The notes under the pieces are model-generated. The model had not been told where the DNA came from. It worked only from the letters and a program-made list of their open reading frames with translations, and did no database searches. Positions 16,784 to 25,010 of a stretch of DNA of 54,592 nucleotides are shown piece after piece. How positions within the stretch are numbered: the stretch's first letter is position 1; the number at the start of each line of letters is the position of its first letter. Both the position numbers and the translations under genes were made by a program. This stretch comes from Clostridiales bacterium (GTDB lineage Bacteria > Bacillota > Clostridia > Oscillospirales > Oscillospiraceae), in contig JAQXJB010000005.1 of assembly GCA_029008095.1 (NCBI GenBank), positions 1-54,592 on the forward strand, given 5' to 3'.

Positions 16784-16854
16784 AACACCTCCGTGTTGGC
16801 TTTGAGGTTATCATGACAGCGCAAAGGATACTCAATGCCTGAGCCGGAGGTGTT
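16784..16854 (+). ncRNA. Candidate structured RNA upstream of the Fe-S protein gene
   Basis: Three nested helices can be drawn. P1 is AACACCTCCG (16784-16793) with CGGAGGTGTT (16845-16854). P2 is GGC-TTGAG (16798-16806) with CTCAA-GCC (16831-16839), each strand with one bulged T. P3 is TATC with GATA (16809-16812/16827-16830), capped by a 14-base loop. It lies 80 bp before the gene at 16936 and 20 bp after carbonic anhydrase. I match it to no riboswitch class I know. It could be a cis-regulatory element or merely an mRNA 3' structure. Confidence 0.45.
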
Positions 16855-16935
16855 TCTATACCCCGGCTACCACAAGAAGGATTAGGCGACAAACCACACT
16901 ATATTATTAGCGGTGCTGCCGCATGGAGGATTACT

Positions 16936-17589
16936 ATGACAAGACGAATAGTTAAAATAAATGAAGAGCGCTGTAACGGCTGCGGTCTCTGCGCCGAGGC
17001 CTGCCACGAGGGCGCAATAGGCATAATCGACGGCAAGGCGAAGCTCCTGCGTGATGATTATTGCGACGGCCTGGGCGACTGTCTCCCCGCCTGTCCTATG
17101 GACGCCATCAGCTTCGAGGAGCGCGAGGCTCTGCCCTATGACCATGAGGCCGTAATGGCGGCGATGGCTGCCAAAAAACAGACTCAGGACGTACCCGTCA
17201 CCGCAAACGTACCCGGATGGCTCAGCCATTGGCCGGTACAGATACAGCTTCTGCCCGTAAACTCCAAAATTTTTGACGGCGCTGATGTCCTCATCGCCGC
17301 TGACTGCACGGCCTACGCCTACGGTAATTTCCACGAGGATTTCATCCGCGGTCACGCCACCCTCATCGGTTGCCCCAAGCTGGATGATTACGACTACGCC
17401 GGGAAGCTGAGCGCCATATTCACGGACAACAATATCCGTTCCGTAACTCTTACCCGTATGTTCGTCCCCTGCTGCGGCGGCATGGAGATGGCCGTGAAAA
17501 AGGCCATCAGCGCCAGCGGCAAGGATATTCCCCTGCGGGTAGTCACTATTTCCGCCGAAGGCAAGATAACGAAGGACGTTAAGGCATAA
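16936..17589 (+). CDS. 2x[4Fe-4S] ferredoxin-like protein with C-terminal Cys-rich domain
   Basis: The 217-residue soluble protein opens with two ferredoxin clusters: CNGCGLCAEAC (from about residue 13) and CDGLGDCLPACP (from about 43; the second has an altered spacing, Cys-4-Cys-3-Cys). The C-terminal half (residues 90-217) has scattered Cys, including IGCPKLDD and FVPCCGGME, as in a family of clostridial Fe-S binding proteins that often sit beside hydroxylamine reductase or redox regulators. Neither is present here. ATGGAGGATT precedes the ATG. A strong terminator ends it at once, so it is probably a single-gene unit. Electron-carrier role inferred. Confidence 0.8.
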   Translation: MTRRIVKINEERCNGCGLCAEACHEGAIGIIDGKAKLLRDDYCDGLGDCLPACPMDAISFEEREALPYDHEAVMAAMAAKKQTQDVPVTANVPGWLSHWPVQIQLLPVNSKIFDGADVLIAADCTAYAYGNFHEDFIRGHATLIGCPKLDDYDYAGKLSAIFTDNNIRSVTLTRMFVPCCGGMEMAVKKAISASGKDIPLRVVTISAEGKITKDVKA

Positions 17590-17601
17590 TATTTGCAAAA
17601 C

Positions 17602-17634
17602 AAGACCGGGACGCGTTTTGCGCCCCGGTCTTTT
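17602..17634 (+). terminator. Terminator of the Fe-S protein gene
   Basis: AAGACCGGGACGC and GCGCCCCGGTCTT pair with one A-C mismatch around a short loop, then TTTT. The rest of 17590-18024 (435 bp) is occupied by dispersed repeats and no gene. Confidence 0.85.
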
Positions 17635-17672
17635 CTGTTCAAAAAGCCCTTTTCATTAAATGCATATCTCTC

Positions 17673-17726
17673 AATAACGCCGGAGATTTTTCGCTCTCCC
17701 TCCTGAGGAGGGACACAAAATGACAA
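17673..17726 (+). repeat. Dispersed intergenic repeat, right-half copy
   Basis: AATAACGCCGGAGAT...TTCGCTCTCCCTCC...AATGACA. It is closely matched, including about 100 bp of flanking sequence, by 20816-20872, showing that a longer composite unit was copied. Confidence 0.75.
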
Positions 17727-17775
17727 GATTTTAGACGCTTCGTTTGGCCGTTACGCCGCATAAGACCCCGAGTTA

Positions 17776-17879
17776 TGTTATTCTGAACGTAGTGAAGACT
17801 CTCCTCAGCCGTCATTACATCGGCAGTCACGTTATTGCGGAGGTGCTTCGCATCCGCCGTTGGCGGGCTCGGAATGACA
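17776..17879 (+). repeat. Dispersed intergenic repeat, full copy
   Basis: It runs from TGTTATTCTGAA to CTCGGAATGACA with GTGAAGACTCTCC and a central GGCAGTCACGTTATTGCGGAGG. The ends form an inverted repeat. A second module, GACCGATGGTCGCCCCTACGG (17934-17954), follows, as after the copy at 22570. Confidence 0.75.
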
Positions 17880-18024
17880 TATTTCTTACATATATGTCTC
17901 GATTTTAAATTCTACATAACCGACATGACTGGTGACCGATGGTCGCCCCTACGGTGCGGACGTTACATCTTGCGTTTTTTGTTGCATACGAGATGAGCTA
18001 CATATGAGTGTGCATTGTTTACCC

Positions 18025-18903
18025 TTACTTCACTTCCGGTCTGGGCTTGCCGAGGTAGAACACGGCAACGAGGCCGGGGCCGGTGTGCGAACCAATGATG
18101 GCTCCGATATAAGTGTAAAAAATATCCTTGAAGCCGAACTCCGCCTGAAGCGTTTCGGCGAAACGCTTGGCGCGCTCGGGGCAGTCGGAATGGCTGACAT
18201 ATAGGGTCTTGTCGGAAGCATCTTCGACCAGCGCTCCGACCCGCTCGCACACTTTGCGGATGGTTCCCTTCTCGCCTCTGGCCTTATCGCATGGAATGAG
18301 CTTACCGGCGGGGTCGAGAGTGAGGATGGGGTTGATGTTCAGCACGGTGCCCACAACGGCGCTGGTCTTGCTGACGCGGCCACCGCGGTGGAGGTACTTC
18401 AAGTCGCCGGTGGTATAAAAAACGTCCACATTATGGCGCGCCTTCATTACCCAATCGTAGCACTCCTGAACGGTCTTGCCCTCCTCGCGCATCTTGGCTA
18501 TTTCAACGCAGAGCATACCGTAGGATGCGGAAGCGCCCAGAGTGTCGACGAGGTAAATTTCCGCGTCGGGGTGCTCCTCAAGTATCATCTCCCTGGCAAT
18601 CACGGCGTTGGCGTAGGTGCCAGAGATGCCGCTGCCCAGAGCCAGATGCAGAATAGGCTGCTTCTCCGCCAGCAGAGGCGTCCAGAAATCGATAAACTCG
18701 GATGTGTTTATCTGGCTCGTTCTTGGAACCGCGCCGTCCACCATCTTCTTATAAAGCTCCTGAACGGCCTCCACGGTCATGCCGTCAGTAAAGACCTCGC
18801 CACCAATGTCATACTTCATCTTAAGGGGAATAATGTCATACTTCTTGCAGGTATCCAGCATCAGATCACTGCCGGAATCAGTGCAGAGCAGAAAATTGTT
18901 CAT
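18025..18903 (-). CDS. DegV family fatty-acid-binding protein
   Basis: The 292-residue protein has the DegV/FakB fold: N-terminal LLCTDSGSDL (residues 5-14) and the fatty-acid-binding TSQINTSEF and GSGISGTYANA motifs (about residues 62-70 and 92-102). FakB proteins present exogenous fatty acids to the kinase FakA; no fakA is nearby, as is common for the many DegV paralogues in Firmicutes. AGGAGG precedes the ATG. A 30-bp perfect palindrome lies 70 bp upstream where its promoter would be. Confidence 0.92.
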   Translation of the reverse strand: MNNFLLCTDSGSDLMLDTCKKYDIIPLKMKYDIGGEVFTDGMTVEAVQELYKKMVDGAVPRTSQINTSEFIDFWTPLLAEKQPILHLALGSGISGTYANAVIAREMILEEHPDAEIYLVDTLGASASYGMLCVEIAKMREEGKTVQECYDWVMKARHNVDVFYTTGDLKYLHRGGRVSKTSAVVGTVLNINPILTLDPAGKLIPCDKARGEKGTIRKVCERVGALVEDASDKTLYVSHSDCPERAKRFAETLQAEFGFKDIFYTYIGAIIGSHTGPGLVAVFYLGKPRPEVK

Positions 18904-18971
18904 ATGAATTGCCTCCTAATTCTCGCCCTCGCCGTGGGCTTTGTTTTCAAGACTGCATGAGCCGCCCCATG

Positions 18972-19001
18972 CCTTAACGTGATAATTTTATCACGTTAAG
19001 G
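18972..19001. promoter_or_regulatory. 30-bp perfect palindrome, candidate operator
   Basis: CCTTAACGTGATAA (18972-18985), TT, then the exact complement TTATCACGTTAAGG (18988-19001). It sits in the divergent space between degV and the XRE gene. On the minus strand TTGACC begins at its edge, so a protein bound here would cover a likely degV promoter. No T-tract follows, which argues against a terminator. Confidence 0.6.
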
Positions 19002-19074
19002 TCAAAATGGCGCTATACTTCGCCGCCCGGTGTCTCTACAATCAAAAACAGCAAAATAGAGCACGTTTTTTCAT

Positions 19075-19091
19075 CTCTACCCAGAGTAGAG
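19075..19091. promoter_or_regulatory. CTCTAC/GTAGAG inverted repeats upstream of the XRE gene
   Basis: CTCTAC (19075-19080), 5 bases, GTAGAG (19086-19091). A further TGTCTCTAC lies at 19031-19039, complementary to GTAGAGACA (19086-19094). The cluster lies 50-140 bp before the promoter at 19140 and could be the binding site of the XRE protein itself. Confidence 0.35.
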
Positions 19092-19139
19092 ACAGCCAAA
19101 AAGCCAATTTTGCCGCGCTTTTCCGGGCATTTTTAGCTA

Positions 19140-19168
19140 TTGCAAAATATTGCCGCCTGTTGTATCAT
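19140..19168 (+). promoter_or_regulatory. Promoter giving a leaderless transcript
   Basis: TTGCAA (19140-19145), a 17-base spacer and TATCAT (19163-19168). The ATG at 19175 is 7 bases after the -10, exactly where transcription should begin, and no ribosome site precedes it. Confidence 0.55.
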
Positions 19169-19174
19169 ATATAT

Positions 19175-19774
19175 ATGAACGATGAAATAATCAAGGCAAA
19201 TATCGCCAAAAATATCAGTTGGTACCGTAAGGAAAAGGGTATGACTCAGGCCGGGCTCGCGGAAATACTAAACTACTCTGACAAATCCGTATCGAAATGG
19301 GAGCGCGGCGAGGGTCTGCCGGACATATGCGTCCTGGCCGCAATGGCCGAGCTTTTCGGCGTTACCATAAACGACCTTATCGGCAGCGACGAACCAAAGC
19401 CCGCCCCTCCCTCCGGCAGGACGCCCCAACGCCTGCTTATCCTGCTCATGTCTATGGGACTTGTGTGGCTGGTAGCAATAGTGGCTTTCTTCGCGGTGGA
19501 GATTTTTATCCCGGATCTTGACCGGGCGTGGCTGATAATGATGTGGGCCATCCCTGTTTCCTGCATCGTTTCCATCGTGTTCTCAGAGCTATGGTGGCCC
19601 CTCATCCCCCGTCTCATCAGCGCCAGCTCTCTGATATGGTCGCTGTCCTGCTGCGCCTTTTTAACGTTTTCCCCGCAAAATATGTATATGATATTTATTG
19701 TGGCGGCGGTACTCCAGGTGCTTGTAATACTCTGGTTCATTTATCTCCATAACCGCCGCGTGCGCACAGTTTGA
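19175..19774 (+). CDS. XRE-family HTH protein with C-terminal membrane domain
   Basis: The 199-residue product has an XRE DNA-binding domain (residues 1-65; ISWYRKEKGMTQAGLAEILN...SVSKWERG), a short linker and then about four hydrophobic helices from residue 82 to the end. Such membrane-tethered repressors are frequent in Clostridia; ligand and targets are unknown. The frame is open upstream to 19007, but the residues before Met19175 do not resemble the family and the promoter lies within them, so I start at 19175. The message appears leaderless. The palindromes upstream may be its operators. Confidence 0.8.
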   Translation: MNDEIIKANIAKNISWYRKEKGMTQAGLAEILNYSDKSVSKWERGEGLPDICVLAAMAELFGVTINDLIGSDEPKPAPPSGRTPQRLLILLMSMGLVWLVAIVAFFAVEIFIPDLDRAWLIMMWAIPVSCIVSIVFSELWWPLIPRLISASSLIWSLSCCAFLTFSPQNMYMIFIVAAVLQVLVILWFIYLHNRRVRTV

Positions 19775-19842
19775 AGCCTTCTACCGTAAGCTGTAAAGTG
19801 GCGGATATATATTCCGCCGGCTAAAAGAAAGGATGGTCAGTT

Positions 19843-20736
19843 ATGAGCAAAACTCCTATTTTTACCGGCAGCGGTACAGCAATGGTCACTCCATTCGACA
19901 AGGACAACAAAATCAATTACTCCAAAATGGCGGAGCTTATCGACCTGCAGTATGCGGGCGGCACCTCCGCGATAATAATCAACGGAACCACCGGCGAGAA
20001 CGCCACCCAGCCCCTGGATGAACACGAGGCCTTCGTTGACTTCTGCGTGAAGCACAACGCGGGACGAATGAAAGTCATTTCCGGCGTCGGCAGCAACGAC
20101 ACCTCCACCTCCATCCGCCTCGCCAAAGCCGCCGAGGCCTCCGGCGTGGACGGCATACTTATGGTTACGCCCTACTACAACCGCACCAACCAGGCCGGTC
20201 TTGTCCAGCACTTTACATACGTTGCCGACCGGGTAAACGTACCCATGATACTCTATAATGTGCCCAGCCGCACCACCGTTTCCATCACCGCCGATACCTA
20301 TAAAATACTTTCCCAGCATCCCAACATCAACGGCGTTAAGGAAGCCTCCGGCGATTTCAGTCTCTTTTCCCGCACCCGCGCCATCTGCGGCGACGAGCTG
20401 AACATATGGAGCGGCAACGACGACAACACCGTGCCCATGATGGCTATGGGCGCCAAGGGCGTGATATCCGTGGCCTCCAACATCGTCCCCGCGGCGGTAG
20501 CCGAGCTCTGCAGGCTCTGTCTTGACGGCGATTTCAAGGCCGCCTCCGAGCTTTACTTCAAGTATTCCGACTTCTTCGCCAAGATGTTCGTAGACGTAAA
20601 CCCCATTCCGGTAAAGACCGCCATGAACATGCTGGGCATGGAGGTTGGAGAGCTTCGTCTCCCCCTCTGGCATATGACGGAAGAAAACGAGGCAAAGCTC
20701 CGCCAATGCCTTGTAAATTACGGCCTGCTGAAATAA
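19843..20736 (+). CDS. dapA: 4-hydroxy-tetrahydrodipicolinate synthase
   Basis: The 297-residue aldolase condenses pyruvate with aspartate semialdehyde in the lysine/dipicolinate pathway. Schiff-base Lys166 (GVKEASGD), Tyr138 (LYNVPSRT) and the GTTGE loop (residues 48-52) are present, as expected of a true DapA. It has its own ribosome site (GAAAGGATGG) and a single-gene layout; the product also feeds dipicolinic acid in spores. A small hairpin (19800-19818) lies in the 5' leader. Confidence 0.95.
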   Translation: MSKTPIFTGSGTAMVTPFDKDNKINYSKMAELIDLQYAGGTSAIIINGTTGENATQPLDEHEAFVDFCVKHNAGRMKVISGVGSNDTSTSIRLAKAAEASGVDGILMVTPYYNRTNQAGLVQHFTYVADRVNVPMILYNVPSRTTVSITADTYKILSQHPNINGVKEASGDFSLFSRTRAICGDELNIWSGNDDNTVPMMAMGAKGVISVASNIVPAAVAELCRLCLDGDFKAASELYFKYSDFFAKMFVDVNPIPVKTAMNMLGMEVGELRLPLWHMTEENEAKLRQCLVNYGLLK

Positions 20737-20750
20737 AGGGCAAAATATTT

Positions 20751-20779
20751 ACGGCACGCACCGTCTTGGTGCGTGCCGT
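20751..20779 (+). terminator. Terminator hairpin after dapA
   Basis: ACGGCACGCACC (20751-20762) pairs perfectly with GGTGCGTGCCGT (20768-20779). The identical 12-bp stem with a different loop recurs at 21002-21030. Confidence 0.75.
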
Positions 20780-20815
20780 TTGAGTCAGTCAGAGCTGTTT
20801 TCCATAAATACCTAT

Positions 20816-20975
20816 CTTTCAATAACGCCGGAGATTCTTCGCTTTCCCTCCTTCGGAGGGGCTTAGAATGACAAAGCCTCATGTTTCGCTTTTGGTCGTT
20901 ACCTCGCATAAGCCTAAAAGTCATGTCATTCTGACCGCAGGGAAGAATTTCCGCACTTATATTCAGATTGGCAGT
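20816..20975 (+). repeat. Dispersed intergenic repeats (two partial copies)
   Basis: A right-half copy (20816-20872) is followed by a left-half copy starting TGTCATTCTGAC (20924 to about 20975). The order right-then-left repeats the arrangement at 17673-17800, with similar spacer sequence (a GTTACnnCGCATAAG stretch in both). Confidence 0.7.
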
Positions 20976-21001
20976 ATCGGCTGCAACTTTTTTCAGAAGT
21001 T

Positions 21002-21030
21002 ACGGCACGCACCAAAACGGTGCGTGCCGT
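21002..21030 (-). terminator. Terminator hairpin after the MATE gene
   Basis: ACGGCACGCACC (21002-21013), loop AAAAC, GGTGCGTGCCGT (21019-21030). It is the same stem as after dapA, here serving the convergent minus-strand gene. The repeats fill the 220 bp between the two hairpins. Confidence 0.7.
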
Positions 21031-21046
21031 TTATAATCAGATATTC

Positions 21047-22417
21047 TTACCGGGCGGCGAGGTTCTCTCCGGTTTCCCGGCCTATTCCCTTCTTTTTCAG
21101 CCAGAAGAAATACACACCGCAGATAATGAGGGAGGAAATGGACGCCAGCGGCATACACCACCCCATCGGGGTGAGGGTGCCTACGCAGTAGCGCAGGGAG
21201 AAATAGCACAGCGGCACCCGGAAGCCAAAGGTGGCGACCATGCTGTGGGCAAAGGATATGAAGGACTTGCCGCAGCCGTTGAAGTAGCCGTTCATGGTGA
21301 AAATGATGCAGATCAGTATACAGTCGGTGGAATATGGCTTCAGATAGGTGGCGGCCATTCTGATAACTTCAATATCCTTGCTGAAAAGGCCGGTAATGGA
21401 CTCCGGTGAAATAAAGGACGCCACAGTGATGGCGACGCCGAATATCAGGGCGAAAAGTATTCCATAGCGCAGAGCGCTGAGAGCCCGCTCCGGCTTCTTC
21501 GCGCCGATGTTCTGGGCGGACATGGTCGTGACCGCCGAGGATATAGCCATTGGCGGCATCATCACGAAGCCGAGTATCTTCTCAACGATGCCCACCGCGG
21601 CGGCGGCGACAACGCCGATTCCGTTTACCATTGTGGTGATGAGCAGGAAGGAAACGTTCACCAGCACCTCCTGGGCAGCGAGTGGAATACCCACCTTGAG
21701 GATAAAGCCGATGGACTTGCCCGAGGGCTTGAAGTGGCGGCGGTGGAACTCAAAGGGAAACTTATTCTTCAGCAGATAGCCCAGAGCCATCAAAAAGCTG
21801 ATAAGCTGGGAGAAAACCGTCGCCAGAGCGGCACCGGCAGCGCCCATTTTAGCCACGCCGACCAGAAGGAGATCCGCCGCGAGGTTGACGCAGCTGGAAA
21901 CTGCCACGAATATCATGGGAGTCTTTGAATTGCCGAAGCCGCGCAGGAAGCCGCTTATCACATTGTAGCCCAGAATGAAGGGCAGCCCGCAGGAGCAGAT
22001 GACCAGATACTGCTTCGCGTATGCCTCAGCCTCCACGGGAGTGTCCATCAGGCGCAGGATAGGCAGGGCGAATATCACCATCAGCGGAGTGAGCACCACC
22101 GCGATAATGGCGAAGAGGGAAACGGAGGAGCCCACAGCGTGAGCGGATTTTTTATCGTCCTGCTCGCCTATACACTGTCCCACAAGGACGGTGCTGCCGG
22201 TGGAAACACCTATGATAAGGCTCAGCAGCGTCACCATGACCTGAGAGCTTACCGACACCGCCGCAAGCTGCGGCGAGCTGCAGAAGCGTCCTATTATCAA
22301 AAAATCTATCGCGCCGTAAAGCGCCTGAAGTATGTTCGCGGCCAGAAACGGAAGTGCGAAGCGCAGGAGCGCGGTGCTGACCTTGCCTTCGGTGAGGCTC
22401 GGCGTTTTTCTCGCCAT
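21047..22417 (-). CDS. MATE family multidrug/metabolite efflux transporter
   Basis: The 456-residue integral membrane protein has twelve predicted segments in the two-fold MATE arrangement, with the N-terminal conserved ILQALYGAIDFLIIGRF and the VGQCIGEQD loop. MATE proteins exchange Na+ or H+ for cationic compounds; the substrate here is unknown. I start at ATG 22417 because AGGGGA stands 10 bases before it, rather than at the in-frame TTG 22426. A promoter (TGGACA-17-TATACT) lies at 22488-22460 on the minus strand. Confidence 0.92.
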   Translation of the reverse strand: MARKTPSLTEGKVSTALLRFALPFLAANILQALYGAIDFLIIGRFCSSPQLAAVSVSSQVMVTLLSLIIGVSTGSTVLVGQCIGEQDDKKSAHAVGSSVSLFAIIAVVLTPLMVIFALPILRLMDTPVEAEAYAKQYLVICSCGLPFILGYNVISGFLRGFGNSKTPMIFVAVSSCVNLAADLLLVGVAKMGAAGAALATVFSQLISFLMALGYLLKNKFPFEFHRRHFKPSGKSIGFILKVGIPLAAQEVLVNVSFLLITTMVNGIGVVAAAAVGIVEKILGFVMMPPMAISSAVTTMSAQNIGAKKPERALSALRYGILFALIFGVAITVASFISPESITGLFSKDIEVIRMAATYLKPYSTDCILICIIFTMNGYFNGCGKSFISFAHSMVATFGFRVPLCYFSLRYCVGTLTPMGWCMPLASISSLIICGVYFFWLKKKGIGRETGENLAAR

Positions 22418-22459
22418 ATGTATCAATTCCCCTGTTCTGTGTATTGTTTTTATGATATA

Positions 22460-22488
22460 AGTATATCAATTTCCTGAGATTTTGTCCA
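22460..22488 (-). promoter_or_regulatory. Promoter of the MATE gene
   Basis: On the minus strand TGGACA (22488-22483), a 17-base spacer and TATACT (22465-22460). Confidence 0.5.
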
Positions 22489-22569
22489 TTATATTTTTTA
22501 ACGACAATTACACACCGCCGCTCGCAGCTCGACAGCAGCAGAAACGATAGTGCGGATAAGCGAAAAAAA

Positions 22570-22675
22570 TGTCATTCTGAGCGCAGTGAAGAATCTCCTC
22601 AGCGGGTTTACATTGGCAGTACCGTTACTGCGGAGTTTCTTCACTTTCCCTCCTTCAGCGGGGCTCAGAACGACT
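22570..22675 (+). repeat. Dispersed intergenic repeat, full copy
   Basis: TGTCATTCTGAG...GTGAAGAATCTCC...GGCAGTACCGTTACTGCGGAG...CTTCACTTTCCCTCC...GGGCTCAGAACGACT. The second module CGACCGATGGTCACCCCTGCGG follows near 22733. Nothing else is seen in 22489-22777. Confidence 0.8.
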
Positions 22676-22777
22676 TGTTTTTTACATACTTCAGCTTTTT
22701 GTTTGCATTTTGCGTGTCCGTCATGGCTGGCGACCGATGGTCACCCCTGCGGTACATCGCGAGGCGTTAGCCCATGC

Positions 22778-23203
22778 TCAGAACATATCGCTCTGCTCGA
22801 CGGTCTTGATACCGGCGGCATCAAGAGCGGCGGCGGCTTTGGCGTTATCGTCCACGCGGAAGATCATAAACGCGCCGGCCATGCGGGTGCCAAGGAAGGC
22901 ATAGGTATACTCGACGGATGCTCCGGCCTTGGCGATGATTTCAAGGATGGTTGCCAGACTGCCGGGCGCGTCCTTGATGCCTACGGCAAGGACATCGGTG
23001 ACGTTGGTGATATAGCCGCCCTCGCGGAGTATCTCAGCGGACTTCTCCGGCTCATCACAGATAATGCGGAGAATGCCGAAATCCTTGGTATCGGCGATGG
23101 ACATGGCGCGGAGGTTGATGCCATGGCTGGCGATAAATCGGGTGGCCTCGGCAAGCTTACCGGGCTGGTTCTCTATAAAAACAGAAATCTGCTTTACGCT
23201 CAT
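22778..23203 (-). CDS. ACT-domain protein, tandem ACT
   Basis: The 141-residue protein is two ACT domains in a row (residues about 1-68 and 70-141), the amino-acid-binding regulatory fold. I use ATG 23203 because AAAGGGG lies inside the longer open frame from the TTG at 23221. In Clostridia such a gene commonly follows a phenylacetate-CoA ligase gene, as here (57 bp after paaK), and is thought to sense an aromatic or branched amino acid; this is family context, not a demonstrated function. Last gene of the aromatic operon. Confidence 0.85.
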   Translation of the reverse strand: MSVKQISVFIENQPGKLAEATRFIASHGINLRAMSIADTKDFGILRIICDEPEKSAEILREGGYITNVTDVLAVGIKDAPGSLATILEIIAKAGASVEYTYAFLGTRMAGAFMIFRVDDNAKAAAALDAAGIKTVEQSDMF

Positions 23204-23259
23204 TTTATTTTCCCCTTTCAATTTTCAAAACATATTTGCCTTGCGCGGCGCAGCCCTTA

Positions 23260-24567
23260 TCAGTGCAGCTTACGCTTATCTATCACGCGCACCGCCTTGC
23301 CCTCGCTTCTGGCGATGGTCTTGGGCGCGACCAGATGCATCTTGGGGCCGATGCCCAGCATGGTGCGCATCGCGGCGGCCAGCTTGGCCTCGCGCTCGGT
23401 GATATCCTTGACGGTATCGGAGAACATTTCCTGGCTCAGCTCCACATAGACATCGAAGGTATCGGTGTTGTTTACGCGGTCGACCTCGATGCGGTAGTTG
23501 GGAGAATAGCCCTCCTTGAGCAGTACGGTCTCAATCTGAGAGGGGAACACGTTTACGCCGCGGATGATAAGCATATCGTCGCTTCGGCCAAGAGGCTTGC
23601 TCATCTTGATGAAGGTTCTGCCGCAGGAGCACTTCTTGCGGTTGAGAACGCAGAGGTCGCGGGTGCGGTAGCGGAGCAGGGGGAATGCCTCTTTGGTAAG
23701 GCTGGTGAATACCAGCTCGCCTATCTCGCCCTCCGGCAGAACCTCGCCGGTCTCGGGGTTGATAATCTCGGCAATGAAGTGGTCCTCATTGATATGCATG
23801 CCGGTCTGCTCGCTGCACTCGAAGGATACGCCGGGGCCGCTTATCTCGGTAAGGCCGTAAATATCATATGCCTTGATGCCCAGAGTCTTTTCGATATCAT
23901 GGCGCATCTCCTCTGTCCAGGGCTCCGCGCCGAAGATGCCGGCCTTGAGAGGAATATCATCGGGGCCATAGCCCTTCTCGCGCAGGCTCTCGCCAAGATA
24001 TGCCGCGTAGGATGGAGTGCAGCAGAGAATGGTGGCATTCAGATCCGTCATGAACTGAAGCTGGCGTTCGGTATTGCCGGAGGACATGGGCAGGGTCAGG
24101 CAGCCGACCTTGTGGGAACCGCCATTAAGACCGGGGCCGCCGGTGAAAAGGCCATAGCCGTAGCTGACTTGGCATACGTCCTCGTTGGTGCCGCCCGCCG
24201 CCACGATGGCTCTGGCGCAGCAGTCCTCCCAGAGGTCGATATCATGCTGGGTATAGAAGGCAACGACACGGCGGCCTGTGGTGCCGGAGGTGGACTGGAT
24301 GCGGACGCACTCGCTCAGGGGCTTGGCCAGCAGGCCGTAGGGATATGCCTCGCGCAGGTCGTCCTTGGTGATGAAGGGCAGCTTGTGGAGGTCGGCGGTG
24401 GACTTTATATCCTCGGGCTTTACGCCCTTCTTGTCCATCATGTCCCGGTAATAGGGTACGTTCTCATAAACGTGCTTTACCTGCTTGACGAGGCGCTCGT
24501 CCTGCAGAGCCTTGATAGTTTCCGGCGAAGCGCACTCTATCTCAGGCTGGTAGTATCTCTGTTCCAT
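23260..24567 (-). CDS. paaK: Phenylacetate-CoA ligase (AMP-forming)
   Basis: The 435-residue adenylate-forming enzyme has the P-loop STSGTTGRR (about residues 92-100), the AYDIYGLTEISGPG motif and the C-terminal GRSDDMLIIRGVNVFPSQIE of PaaK. It activates phenylacetate, or another aryl acetate, with ATP and CoA. In anaerobes the PaaK-like ligase plus ACT protein usually accompany indolepyruvate ferredoxin oxidoreductase in aryl-acid metabolism. No iorAB lies in the window; instead the pair closes the shikimate operon, perhaps allowing salvage of aryl acetates into Phe and Tyr. That role is inference. AGAGAGG precedes the ATG. Confidence 0.88.
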   Translation of the reverse strand: MEQRYYQPEIECASPETIKALQDERLVKQVKHVYENVPYYRDMMDKKGVKPEDIKSTADLHKLPFITKDDLREAYPYGLLAKPLSECVRIQSTSGTTGRRVVAFYTQHDIDLWEDCCARAIVAAGGTNEDVCQVSYGYGLFTGGPGLNGGSHKVGCLTLPMSSGNTERQLQFMTDLNATILCCTPSYAAYLGESLREKGYGPDDIPLKAGIFGAEPWTEEMRHDIEKTLGIKAYDIYGLTEISGPGVSFECSEQTGMHINEDHFIAEIINPETGEVLPEGEIGELVFTSLTKEAFPLLRYRTRDLCVLNRKKCSCGRTFIKMSKPLGRSDDMLIIRGVNVFPSQIETVLLKEGYSPNYRIEVDRVNNTDTFDVYVELSQEMFSDTVKDITEREAKLAAAMRTMLGIGPKMHLVAPKTIARSEGKAVRVIDKRKLH

Positions 24568-24572
24568 ATGTA

Positions 24573-25010
24573 TTACCTCTCTTCAATATATTTCTTCAGA
24601 TATTCGATTGCTTCTTTATAACCCTCAAAGCCTTTGCCGTATATGGATTTCAGGCAGGCCATTGAGGGATAGGACACATGGCGGAATTCCTCACGGGTAT
24701 AGATATCCGATAGGTGTACCTCCACCGCCGGGAGAGCCACGGCCTTCAGTGCGTCAAGTATGGCGACGCTGGTATGAGTATAGGCGGCGGGATTGATAAC
24801 TATCGCGTCCATGACGCCGTATGCCGCCTGTATCTCGTCCACGATGTCACCCTCGTGGTTGGACTGGAAAGTCTTGCACTCCACCCCGTTCTCGGCGCAG
24901 CACTGCTCGATATAGGCGACAAGGGCTTTAAAATCCTGCTTGCCGTAGATATCCGGCTCGCGTATGCCCAGCATATTAAGATTGGGCCCATTTATGATAA
25001 GAAATTTCAT
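24573..25010 (-). CDS. aroQ: 3-dehydroquinate dehydratase, type II
   Basis: The 145-residue enzyme converts 3-dehydroquinate to 3-dehydroshikimate. The type II hallmarks are present: INGPNLNMLGIREPDIYG at the N-terminus with catalytic Tyr, the flexible loop, NPAAYTHTSVAI in the middle and EVHLSD near residue 100. It overlaps the aroE-aroK stop by ATGA (25007-25010) and stops 6 bp before paaK. Confidence 0.95.
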   Translation of the reverse strand: MKFLIINGPNLNMLGIREPDIYGKQDFKALVAYIEQCCAENGVECKTFQSNHEGDIVDEIQAAYGVMDAIVINPAAYTHTSVAILDALKAVALPAVEVHLSDIYTREEFRHVSYPSMACLKSIYGKGFEGYKEAIEYLKKYIEER

